Assembly (NCBI RefSeq): GCF_964340395.1
Contig: NC_135569.1
Span: 8,756,040-8,820,039, forward strand
Length of the DNA stretch: 64,000 bases
Direction of reading: 5' to 3'
DNA from: Glandiceps talaboti
Taxonomy: Eukaryota; Hemichordata; Enteropneusta; Spengelidae
The stretch's first letter is position 1; every line of letters begins with the position of its first letter. The notes below the pieces were generated by a model. It saw nothing but the letters and a program-made list of their open reading frames with translations, was not told the origin of the DNA and did no database searches. This document shows positions 1-10,860 of the stretch, in pieces. Made by a program: the position numbers and the translations under genes.

Positions 1-176
1 TTGGGCTTTATTTGGTTGTCAACAATGGGGTCATACAATCCCCACCTAAATACACAGACCACAGACACAGACACAGACACAGACACACCTACACCTAGAC
101 ACACATTTTAACATTTTAACATGCCTATAGTACTACTAATTATAATTATAATTTTTGTTACATTTTCTCATTGCAG

Positions 177-1163
177 AAAATCGGCTTTCTGAAAAACTGT
201 TTGGAAATATGAAAGAATGGACAATTGCCATGTATCCTTTGTGATGTATATTATTATATAATATATAAATATTTTTGGCATTATATTAAGTTTGCAATAG
301 ATGTGCCTGATATCATTGTAATGTCATTCTGTCGCACCTGAGCACAAAAGATTCCATTTTAACATGTACATGTACTACACCGGTAAAAGAAATTATATTG
401 ACTATATTAAAACAATAAATTAAGTACAATGTGACAGGACTTCACAGCATTATGCAAGAATTTCTACTTTCAAATGAATATCCATCACTCCATCCTAGGA
501 ACATTTGTACGTTTAGGCCCTGTTTACACCCATACTTCTGATAGTAATTTTATACTTCCTACCTTAACTTAAAGATTCTTAGTGCTGAAATAGGAAAAAG
601 TATTGGACAGGCTGAACAGGAAGTAATGGTGCAACTCAAGGACATTGAGGGAATGACACAGAAATATAACATAGTAAAGGCTGAACAACAAAAGATTCAG
701 AAGGTAATTATATATTTTTTGCAGTGGAAATATTCTTTATATATAAATCATACAATGTTTGTAATTTCCATTGGTTTGCTCAACTCATATCTGATTTCTC
801 AAAAATTGATGTAAGTTTAATACACCAAACAGTTTAGATTTAAACATTATTTATCTTTTTTTAATAACAATTTGTGTTTACTATTTACTCATAATATTAT
901 TTTTGATTTATCAAAGGCTTTTGAAGATGAACAAGAACGTTTTAGAAAGAAAGAAATGGAAAGAAATCAAGATGGTCCAAGTCAAGGCCAATTGAGTGAT
1001 CAGCTGCAGAGGTAAGTTACTCTACATTCTTTGTATAATATTTATGTTCTTGAAATCAGTTTGAATTCTAACTTTATCATTTTTATGTAAGTAATTGTTA
1101 ATTCTGTAAAGAGGGGTTCATTTTGACTTAATCCATGTGCCTGCTAACAAAAGACAAATCAAG

Positions 1164-1225
<62 letters not shown>

Positions 1226-4200
1226 GGTGGTGGTGGTGGTGGTCAAAATGATAAAAATCTGGTGAACCACCATATAGTATAAGTAATAGAGGTGGGTCAA
1301 CTTTCTCAAGAAATGACCAAGTATGCATCAGTTGTATATATGACTTTAATAGATGACACAGTCTGTACAATCATCTAGTTGATTTATAGACCATTGTTGT
1401 TTTGTCCTTACTTTAGGGAAGGAGAAATGAACTTGTGCAGAGATGAAGACAGGAATAACAATGATGTAGAAGAGAGCCAAACTATGGCAACTGACAATGA
1501 TACGGCACAACCACTGCAACCTCAAGGTACAAGCCATCATCATCAACAGAAAGAACTTCACATTGAAATACCAAGTGCTCCACAGTCAGCACCAGTACAC
1601 AGTATCAATACCACTACTACTAGAAACCAGACTCCACAAATAAGCATTCCTCAACACCAAATGTTGGTCTCACATCAGTCTATCAACACCATCCCACAAC
1701 TGCAGATGCCACAGGTTAACATTCCAAGACCTAGCTTAGTTTCAATGCCTCCTCACAACCAGTTTCCTCCCAGCTATACACTTCCAGAGGTAACTACAAT
1801 TTAGCATTTCATACTTTCAGACTAATTTTTATCATGTTGTACTTTCTAAATGGAGATACTGTATTGTTATAGAAATATACATTTGATTTGTGGTTGATAC
1901 CATGACTTCTGCTCCATTTGTTATATGTGCGTAAATATGGATGAGCATGTGAAAAATAAAGTTTGACCTATTTGACCACATGTAAAAAATGCTATTACAG
2001 GTACTGGGAATTTCACAAAGTGCTCATAATGCAATTATTATAGCGCCAGTACAACAGCCCTTTAACTTCCTCACTCAACTCTCCGGGGAGCACACTACAG
2101 CCTCTCTAAGTGCCTAGGATTAAAGCATTCACATTGCACCCTATATCCTACGAGGTCCCCAATTATACAGCTTGGCTGACTGGGACATAATCGTGATTTA
2201 AATCTTGTCCAAGGACTTTAACCATTCAGAAACAAATGGCAACAATAAGGCTCAAACCTGCAATTTACAGATTTCACACCAGCCACACTCACCATATTAC
2301 AATTTGAATTTTCTATGCAGGGACCAACATGTCCTACCCAGGTTCCTACACAACACAGTCAATCACAGGTCAACGCTACAACTCCATTTCCACAACTTCA
2401 TCTTCCTGCAATGACTATGAGAAGTCCACAGCAATCTGAACATCCAAGAACAGCTGTCCAGCAATCTCCTCAACTACTCAGACAAATGCAACAGCAAAAG
2501 ATTCAAAGGAAAATTGAAGCTGCTCAAGTAAGAACTGAAAACATTCTTAATTTTGAACCATAACATTGAAGCATAAAATTCACAATTTGCACCCTTAGAT
2601 GTTTTGCACAAATATTTTAAGTTCAAGTTTCATGTATGTACATTTTGAAGAGTGGGCAGCTGTCTGGATTTAGTAAAAACAAGCAAACAAAAATAAAAAA
2701 AGTGATAATTAATTTCATATTATTATGATATTTACACACACACATCCACACACACATATTTTAATGATGTATCGTAGGGTACATTTTTAAATTCAGTTAG
2801 ACAACAGCAAATTTCTTTGAAGTAATACAGGATGAATGGACTGTGATATATTGTTCACTGATAAAACTTATAATTCATATCATTATATTCCGACAGAGTG
2901 TCTCATCAATGTATTCAGCACCACTGCGTGTACCTCAAACTCAAAGTCCAGATACTGTAAGTCGACATGTGGGACAAGAAAACCAGTCTTGTAATAGAGT
3001 CATGGATCTCCTGCCAACACCATCACAAAACCAGCAATACAGTCAAGTACCTCTACAGAAGGAAACACCTGAACAAATAACGACATCCCAAAATACTATG
3101 CAGGATATTACAAACTGTAGGTCTTCTGCAGGAAACTTTATCCCAACTGAGAGCGAAGGTTAGTGATTCAGACTGAAGTATTTGTCTTCAATTTCTCATT
3201 CTGATGGCGACACTAAACAGTACTTGTCATTCTGTCCATTTCAATGATGAGTAGAATACATTTTTAGTATTGTCCACATTTCAACAAAGATTTATTATAT
3301 TTTTGGGACTGACTTAAATTTAACCAAAAAAAAAAAGAAATTTGTTGATTGTTGATCACAGTATCCCTTCATCTAGCTCTTGATTTTATTGACTTGTAGA
3401 TCACCAGAGTAGTAATTCTACTCCAACTACACCAGGGCGTGATCACACAACAACATTATCATCATCATCATCATCAGCTAAGACACCTCCTGCTGCATCA
3501 TCTGTACAACAATCTAATGAAGGTAGTGTCACAAGTCCATTCAATATGAAGAACCACATGGCATATTTAGAAACTTTGAGGAAGTCACCTGGGTTTCATT
3601 ATTCTAGCAGAGCCATGTTTAATGGGCAGACAGAGACAACCAACCAACAATCGGTAAGTTTGTATTTCCTTGTATTTACTGTACATAAAGTCAGATGAAT
3701 GTATAGTTTGAGTCACAAGGAGTGCTTTTCAGAAGCAGGTTTGGACCAGAAGTGAGAGCGATAAATAGCAGTCTGCTATGTACTTATTATTTTAAATTAC
3801 TATTATTTACTCAAGAGTACAATATCCTCCTTGAGAAAGTCATCAATTCTCTGGTTCACACTCACAGCAAAAGTTGGTGACAGACCATAGTACTTATAAT
3901 AGAGGTGTTTTGTGACATTTCTTTCAAAAATGACTGTAAAATGAATAGCTGGAATATGGTTCACTGGTTGTTGATGCCAAGGAATCAAGGCAAACATATG
4001 GAATCAGCAATTAAGACAAGAAACTATGATGTGTACATGTAAATGTGTGTAATATAACTTCACATGTGACAGTAAGATTTCAAACCTTTCAACATTCAAC
4101 ATTGCTACCTATCAATCACTTAATTAGTAGCACCTTAGTTTGTTTTCATTCTAATGTGTCTCAAGTTGACTCTCAACTATTTCTTCACAATGCATATACT

Positions 4201-6799
4201 AGATCTCTCCAAACTGTTCCTTGTCAGCAATTTCAACTCGTTAATGTATGACCACTGGTCATAATATAACTTGTACATGATATCTAAAACTGATTTCATC
4301 AGGATTTGTTTCAAAGTGTACTATTAAACACACCTTTTCCATTTTTGTGTAATACCAATTAGAATATACCGACAGATGCACCCAATTCTAGTGAGGTTAA
4401 CAGTACTTCTGGTTTCCAGGAATCTCCCTTCTTCCAATCTTTCTTTGGTGGGGTAAGTACACATGCATCATTCTATCTTCAATATTCACAAAGCACCGGA
4501 CAAGGAAATTTCACTTATATTGAGACTACCGTTTCTTGTGAATCTATAATTTTGTAGTTTACTGTTGATCTATTGCCTGGTGGAGTTGTTTTGACATGTG
4601 CACATCTATTCTGTGTATAACAGTGATGTTTTCAAGTGTTGTGTGATTGAGATGACAAGGTTACTACAGTGAGACACACAAGCGTATTTCTTGCACAAGT
4701 TGAATAAATAAGCATTGTACTTACTGATTGAGGTGTTGGGTCATTCAAGCTCCTACAACATGTTCGCATTCGATGGTAATCTACAAGTACAATTTGGAAA
4801 TGAACCAAAGGTAATTGAAAGGTAATTGTATTGTGATTGTAATAACAGTATATTTATTCGACTTCAGATAAACTTGTGTGTCTCACTGTAGTGACTTTGT
4901 CATCTCAAGTGTGCAACACTAGGAAACACCATTGTTGTGCTGAACAGAATAGATGTCTTGTGCATCGGTCAAAATATCATTGTGGGAGCAAGTCTAAAAA
5001 AGGGCACATGATTTGATTATGACCAATGACAACTTGTTTAAGAACATTGAAGAGTAATAATGACACATTGTTTTCATACAACCTCCAATGATTGGCTTAG
5101 GTGCACATTGTATCAAGGACTAGTGACCAATAGTGAGCTCAATTTGAACATGCACTACATGTAGTCATGTAGCATGAGTCTTTTCTATGTCTTTTCTATG
5201 ATTTGCTTTGACTATGGCATGTACCTGAGAATGTGATGTGTTATGAAACACTTATTGCCTGGCCATATTCGGGCACTAGTTGATGTCATATTACCCTTCA
5301 TGCTGTTATGTAGCAACTATTTCCCTCAGCTTTCAACCTCAGAAAAAGTTGGTACATAACAGCTATTGGGGTAATAGACATCTACTCATAGCCAGGCAAT
5401 ATGTGTATACTATTAAATGTCTTGGCATATGATGATACATGCATAACTTTGTTATATTATCTTGTTTTATTTATTTATCTTCTATCTTAAATATAATTCA
5501 TCTGTGTATTTAAGTCAAATGAAACAAGTTCCAGGATTGACTCAGACCAGAATATTTCGAGAAGTCAAAACTTGTTTGGAAATGCTGCACAAGGTACATA
5601 CATGGAAATTTATAACATTTACTGTTGGTGTTTTATAGAGTGTTTTTTACAAAAAGTTCAAACTCATGGAAATTTCAAAGTGATCCATCATATAACTAGT
5701 AGCAATCCCACCTTAACATATTCAAATTCTATCATCAAATCTATGATAGACAGGTCGTGTTTCTAGTTTACATTGTCACTTCTCTTAAAACCCATCAATT
5801 TGAATTATTTCACTTATGCAATCTTAGGCTTCAAGTTGCAACCCTTTTTGGGGGTCATCATGGCTTCATTCCCTTGATGAAGCAGGTGGCTGGCAGTTAA
5901 TGAAATATTAGAAGTATTCGATATTTTGACTGCAGTGATGGTTGGTGAATATAACTTTGTCTTTACCTACCTTCATGTAATCAGATAAGTTTGTGAGTCA
6001 AACAACTTAATAGTAGTATTCATCACAATTTTATTCTGCGAATTCTTGTAAATCTCTTCTATTTCTTCTGCAAATAACCTATAGGAGGTAATGATAAAAA
6101 CACCAGTTGTACAACTACATCTACTGACAATATAGGAGTTTCTAGTTTGTTTGGTTCTTCCTCTCCTAAGTCAACGTTTACATCCAGTGAAGGAACTATG
6201 ACTGGTGGTAAGTACCTGTCAGTTCATCGTTGAGTCATCTTTTCTGCATTTTTACAGGAGGGATAAATTCATACACCTATTCCAGAATGTATATATCTCT
6301 CGCGCTCTTCCAAGAAGTACAGTCCACCATCTGGTGTATAATGTACTAAGCAGGCAGTACGTATGCAAGGTGAAAGATACACAACATAAAACCAGTGAAA
6401 ATAAAAGGGGAAAAATATATCTGGACTCATTCATTTCATACAGTCAAAACTTGGGTCAAGACTTGCCTGTAAACTAATTCATCTGTACAGTCTAAGCCTT
6501 ATGTGCCTTTGTCTTTTATATAGTTCACTCGTGCTCTGAGCATTAATAATGTAACATTCTGTCATTATGTACTGCTAAGTTTCATGTTATTTCTTACAGG
6601 TTCCTTGTTTGGACAGCCTGATGAGACCAATAAACAGCCAGATAATACTAATACTTTTGCCATGTTTGGTTTCAATAATTCATCAGGTGATGATTCAGCT
6701 TCAGCGACCAGTGCTTTCAGTTTTAACTTTGGAGGTGGGGGTGGTAATAGTGGTAGTAATTCTCCCAACAACTCCAGTGGTGGATTTAGTCTCTTTTAA
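177..6799 (+). CDS. SIX6OS1-like synaptonemal-complex protein, 3' part of gene (11 exons in window)
   Basis: Exons placed by frame and GT-AG sites: 177-231, 583-703, 917-1011, 1417-1789, 2321-2527, 2897-3158, 3400-3653, 4363-4452, 5515-5593, 6085-6207 and 6600-6799 (stop at 6797). All phases agree. Earlier exons lie upstream of the window. About 618 residues are visible. The N-terminal part is a charged coiled coil (exons 1-3). A long Gln/Pro/Ser-rich disordered part follows, with a segment reading SPFNMKNHMAYLETLRKSPG then FHYSSRAMF. The tail is Phe-Gly rich (SLFGQ, MFGFNNSS, AFSFNFGGGG) and ends GGFSLF. Human SIX6OS1 (C14orf39), as I remember it, has the same order: coiled coil with a KWTLNIV-type segment (here MKEWTIAI), disorder, a SPGFSF/SPGLNLF segment, and a Phe-rich FSFPFSFG tail ending in FTFF. 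SIX6OS1 is a meiotic synaptonemal-complex central-element protein that binds SYCE1. The alternative is an unrelated FG-rich coiled-coil protein, for example nucleoporin-like. The gene structure is sound; the family call is moderate. Confidence 0.55.
1165..1242. repeat. Compound trinucleotide microsatellite (TTG)n-(GTG)n
   Basis: A run of TTG units passes directly into GTG/GGT units, inside the intron between exons 917-1011 and 1417-1789. Poly-Gln, poly-His and poly-Thr reading frames across it are by-products of the repeat. Confidence 0.9.
2035..2295. repeat. Degraded interspersed repeat, copy 1
   Basis: An intronic stretch just before exon 2321-2527 contains the phrase GAGGTCCCCAATTATACAGC followed by a TTGGCTGACTG-type segment. 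A diverged copy at 52190-52450 in a NIP7 intron has CAGGTCCCCATTCATACAGC and TAGGTTGACT in the same order, and both continue to CAGAAACAAATG. The shared order shows a common mobile origin, probably SINE-like. No end repeats are visible. Confidence 0.5.
4588..4978. repeat. Foldback element with ~110 bp arms
   Basis: The left arm begins at TTTTGACATGTGCAC and includes ACAGTGAGACACACAAG. The right arm is its reverse complement, with CTTGTGTGTCTCACTGTAGT and the mirrored GACAAGACATCTATTCTG block. It lies in the intron between exons 4363-4452 and 5515-5593. No reading frame is seen, so it looks like a non-autonomous MITE-like unit. Confidence 0.7.
5240..5410. repeat. Short palindromic element, family A copy 1
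   Basis: The left end has TATTGCCTGGCCATATTCGG and the right end has the mirrored CATAGCCAGGCAATATG. The centre also mirrors itself (CTATTTCCCTCAG against the segment after it). The same terminal sequences bound the palindrome at 7532-7726, so the two are copies of one family. Confidence 0.7.
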
Positions 6800-7035
6800 C
6801 TCTGATATGACAATACTACATATTGTGTTTCATCACATATCCTTTTCTGTAGAATGTCAGGTTTCACGAGTTTTGTGTTTTGTACGGATTGATAAACAAA
6901 GTTTCTGCTTTTAATATGTGAAACATTATTTTGTACACGTACACTACATTTATTGATTCTTAAGTTTTTTGAATGTTTTGCATGTTATACTGTATGACAC
7001 TTGCCCCCCTCCCCCTCATAGCAGAAATACTTGTA

Positions 7036-7045
7036 AATAAATAAA
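7036..7045 (+). promoter_or_regulatory. Poly(A) signal of the SIX6OS1-like gene
   Basis: Two overlapping AATAAA hexamers (7036-7041 and 7040-7045) lie about 240 bp after the stop codon at 6799, giving a plausible 3' UTR end. Confidence 0.5.
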
Positions 7046-7531
7046 CAAAATGACAAAAGTTTTATTGACAAAGTTCCATGAACTCGCGGTGCACTGTTTT
7101 GGGACTTGAATTGTTTACACTATGTTGATCACAGGGTGATTAGAATCACACAACAGAGAAACCACTATCACCCATTTGTGTAATCTACCACATTGAACAA
7201 AAATAGATTTAGTTTGCCCCTATGTTAGTAAACCAAAGGCTTGATTACTAGAGTTATATGTTAAATATTCATATTAAGCTAAAATACCCAGGGAAAGTGA
7301 AAAAGTTTTGAATTACATATACATATTTATAATATACCTAGTGATAATGCTGTGCCATGATTCGCTAGAATCAGTCACGTGATAGGAAAATAGAATGACT
7401 ATTTCCCTAGGGAAATAGTTCCATCAACTTTTACATGGTCACGTGACCACCGCGCGTTCACAGCAGGTCAAAATGGCAGCTTCTGACGATGTCGTCTGCC
7501 ACCGCGAGTTCACAGCATGAGGTATATTATA

Positions 7532-7726
7532 AAACACATATTGACTGGCCTATATTCGGGCTATAGCACCCGTTCATTACCCCCCTCGTGACTGTGAGTT
7601 GCCAGAATCACATGCTATTTCCCTCGGCCTTTGGCCTCGGGAAATAGCATGTGATTCTGGTAACTCACAGTCCCTCGGGTGTAATAAACGGGTGCTATAG
7701 CCCTCATGGCCAGGCAATATGTGTTC
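7532..7726. repeat. Near-perfect palindrome, family A copy 2
   Basis: The two arms meet at the centre CCCTCGGCCTTTGGCCTCGGG. CATGCTATTTCCC on one side is answered by GGGAAATAGCATG on the other, and the match continues out through GAATCACATG/CATGTGATTC and GGGCTATAGCACCCG/CGGGTGCTATAGCCC to the ATATTG...CAATAT ends. Arms are about 90 bp with little spacer, so this is among the youngest-looking foldbacks here. Confidence 0.85.
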
Positions 7727-7861
7727 AATATCATTTGTACTAGTGATATCATAGACCCTACACGAAGGTTCTATGGTGAAATCAACAAAGAAACCCAACA
7801 CTTTCAGTTATAACAACAGTATGACTTTAATACTTTTTAAAAAAGTTTAAAAAAAAAAAAA

Positions 7862-7985
7862 TCCATGTCTCCCTACTGGTACACTGAAAATCCTCTTTCT
7901 CCCTAGGGGATATTTGTTTGTACACAACTAAGTACAATCCTCCTTCTCCCTAGGGGTATTTGTTTGTAAATAACTAAGTACAAGT
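7862..7985. repeat. Tandem duplication, ~63-65 bp x 2
   Basis: CTTTCTCCCTAGGGGATATT-type sequence followed by TGTTTGTACACAACTAAGTAC recurs as CTTCTCCCTAGGGGTATT and TGTTTGTAAATAACTAAGTAC. Confidence 0.7.
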
Positions 7986-8213
7986 TGGGAGAAAGACGAT
8001 TTAATCCTCAACTGTAATTAATTGTGTACAATATTAACTTGTAGTTTTTTAGTGTACAACATTTCCCCCCTGGTGAGAGGACTAACGTTAAGTAATGGAT
8101 CCACATCTTTGAAACCCATTATTGCACTTTGCAAAACTATGTATTTACTGTCAGTGTGTTATAATGGCAACACTGGTTTCAAGAAGTGAAGACAGACACA
8201 AACTTAAAACTAC

Positions 8214-8716
8214 TGTGTGACACATAGCCGGTTTACAGTGCTTGTGGTATGTTCCGTTTAATCTCTCATATCTTACGTTTGTAACTAAAATTGCAAAAAA
8301 TTGTTAATATATGGTCTGAAAATATCCAACCTATCAGATCGTTCATCCCCATGGGGTATTCAAATGAAGCAAATATGCAAATGACACACATGCAAATGAA
8401 GTGTACGCAAATGAACACACATTTTAATGAAATGATATGTAGATGAACATGTGCAGTTGAGATGGACAAGGCTCTATTCTATTCTATGAACTCGTGTCCA
8501 TGTGTTCATCTGCGGATCACTTCATTTGAATGTGTGTTCATCTGCATATCACTTCATTTGAATGTGTGTTCATCTGCATACTCACTTCATTTAATATCCT
8601 GTGGTGACGAACAAGCTGATTGGGTGGATATTTTCAAACCGTATTAACAGCTTTTTGTGCAAGATATGAGAGATTGAACGGAATACCATAAGCGCCGTAA
8701 ACAGGCTATGTGTTAC
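8214..8716. repeat. Large foldback element (~500 bp) with internal direct repeats
   Basis: The left end GTGTGACACATAGCCGGTTTA is mirrored by TAAACAGGCTATGTGTTACAC at the right end. TTTAATCTCTCATATCTTACG is mirrored by CAAGATATGAGAGATTGAAC. The central part contains ~32-bp direct repeats with CATTTGAATGTGTGTTCATC on the right and their reverse complements on the left. No reading frame is retained, so it is probably a non-autonomous DNA transposon. Confidence 0.75.
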
Positions 8717-9737
8717 ACAGACATTAAATCTATTCACAGACATTGATAATTATGCTCACACTATGGCAATATATATGAGCTCATCACCTGTATCCAGTAC
8801 TAACAAATATTACTAGGTTTTCCAGCTTTTGAAAGAATGGTTGTATATGAGAAGACCTACAGTACAGAGTTTGCATCAAAGAAGACTTCCATTGTACATT
8901 TTCATCAACTCTCAGTTTTTACAGTGCGATATATCTGCACCACCAAGGCACCACTGCCACACATGTATGTCAATTGCAGGTACTGGACTTATAAACAGGG
9001 ATGTGTTTCCACTGATTACTTCCCTCAGAAGTGTATTGGAGCTCATATTTTAAAAGTGTTATTTATATGATGTTATGTAAGAATTTAATATATTCAGAAG
9101 AGATCTTTTAACTGACAAAATAAAATGATACCACATTCAAGCTGTGTTTGAGTATCGTATTTGTTTTTCACCAGTACGATGAGTTGATGTAGATAACAGA
9201 ATGCTTACAATTCAAAGAACAAATGTAGAAAGACTCATATACATGTAACTACAAGATTTAAATAACATGAAGTAATTAGTTATTGATAAAACTCTCAGCT
9301 ACATTGTTGGCAGAGAATATTAGGCTTTTTATTGGAGTCAGAATTTGAAATATCAAAGTTGTAAATACATTTTAAGTTTTTCATCTTGTGCACTTAAGGA
9401 ACCTAAACTTTTGAACAAGTGTGGTCAAATGTAATAACAATCTGTTAGGTGATGCATTGAAAACAGTATTCCACTTTCAATTTTATATTGTATTGGTGTA
9501 AATAATATGCTCTTCAGCTAACTTATGAATATTCATTTGACTAATTTCCTTTCAACAAAAATATCAAATTAGTTTCTCTTTATTCATAACATTGTGTGTA
9601 CTGTCTATCTTGTGTAGTTTAGCACACATACACTTGATGACAGGATCTAGGAATTCAAATGTTTTTATTGTGAACATAATAGTTAGATGGTGACTTGTAT
9701 CGTAATGTTCTTTGACAGACAAGCAAGTTACTCTTTG

Positions 9738-9920
9738 TTTATGTCTACGTTGTGGCAATGTGACTGTACCTTCCTCAGGACAAACTGATTATGATAGCTG
9801 TTCACCACTAGATGGCAGTGTGGTGAATAAGTGAGTCAAACCCCCCCCCCCCCCCTCCCAATTTACTCACCACACTGCCATCTAGTGGTGAACAGTCACG
9901 TTGCCGAAATGTAGACATGA
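9738..9920. promoter_or_regulatory. Inverted pair of CTCF-consensus sites around a C tract
   Basis: CCACTAGATGGCAG at 9805-9818 (+) and the same 14-mer on the minus strand at 9875-9888 both match the vertebrate CTCF core CCASYAGRKGGCRS at every position. They sit in ~36-bp inverted arms around a homopolymer of about 15 C. Weaker outer mirroring (ATGTCTACGTTGTGGCAATG against the region after 9895) suggests the pair belongs to a small foldback element. Function is inferred only from the motif. Confidence 0.5.
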
Positions 9921-10860
9921 AAAAAGTACAGAGGTTGTGTATCACCGAACATTACTGTATTACTGAAGTTCCAACCTTATGAACCTTCTTGCTGAGATAA
10001 GATGGTGACTGTTTTAATACACACTATAACACCTATTTTAACACTGGCAATGTCAACAGACAATTGTATTCACTCTAACTTTTACTCTTCCATTATGTAT
10101 AGATACAGCTTCATTTTCATCAATTTACCACCATTTATAAAGAAAAATATATATTGAAAATCTAATTTAAAAATTAACAGCTTTGATGTATGGAAAGTAA
10201 GTGAAAGTATCCCCTACAGTCTATGTGCATGAATTATGCATGCTTTAGTGATGGAATGTGTCCATATTCTTCCAAGGTAGACAAATTTGTGTGTTGTACA
10301 AAAGTTGTAGATAATTCAGTCCTTAAAAATTAGTAAAGTCAGTGATGTAATGAATGAGAACTGTGGGTGGAGATCGAGACAAGATACATGTAACTGTACA
10401 GACAAGGCACAACAGCCATTAATGAATTAGTGTCGTGTGTGTGTCTGTGTGTGTGTCTGTGTGTGTGTCTGTGTGCATGCATACCTATGTGTCTGTGTGT
10501 AGGTTTGTGTGCATGGACATTTCATTCCACACACACGTATTATTTAGACAAACTCATTTTACTTGCATGATGCAATTTTAGTGAATACATATATATAGGG
10601 CAGCTAGTCACCTATTAAATAAATAACTTATGACTGAAAATGCACAACTTAATCTGTTGAAAGCACACTTGCACAAGTAACTATGCTGCATCATGTTGTA
10701 AAAGGGTTATTCTTATAAAAAACATTCCAAGATATAAAAACAGCTAATAATTCTTAAAGAGATTACATACAGAATGTGGTGGGTTCAACATGTTCAAATT
10801 AAAAAATGATAATTTCATATCATGATTCCTGTGGTGGCTACCTTTTACGGTTTGTTATGT

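Larger units (their letters stand above)
6800..10860. other. Intergenic region between convergent genes
   Basis: No supported gene is seen. It holds the 3' UTR of the SIX6OS1-like gene, a copy of an interspersed repeat (7120-7260, similar to 56780-56930), a palindrome (7532-7726), a 65-bp tandem duplication (7862-7985), a large foldback (8214-8716), an inverted CTCF-site pair (9738-9920) and a TG-rich microsatellite near 10436-10510. Short reading frames here show no family resemblance. Confidence 0.7.

Noticed and set aside
1118-1370. Poly-Gln/poly-His/poly-Thr frames
   Set aside because: Antisense and sense readings of the (TTG)n-(GTG)n microsatellite inside an intron.
8829-9070. Two overlapping frames of 74-77 residues
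   Set aside because: No family resemblance, no splice or poly(A) context, and located among repeats.
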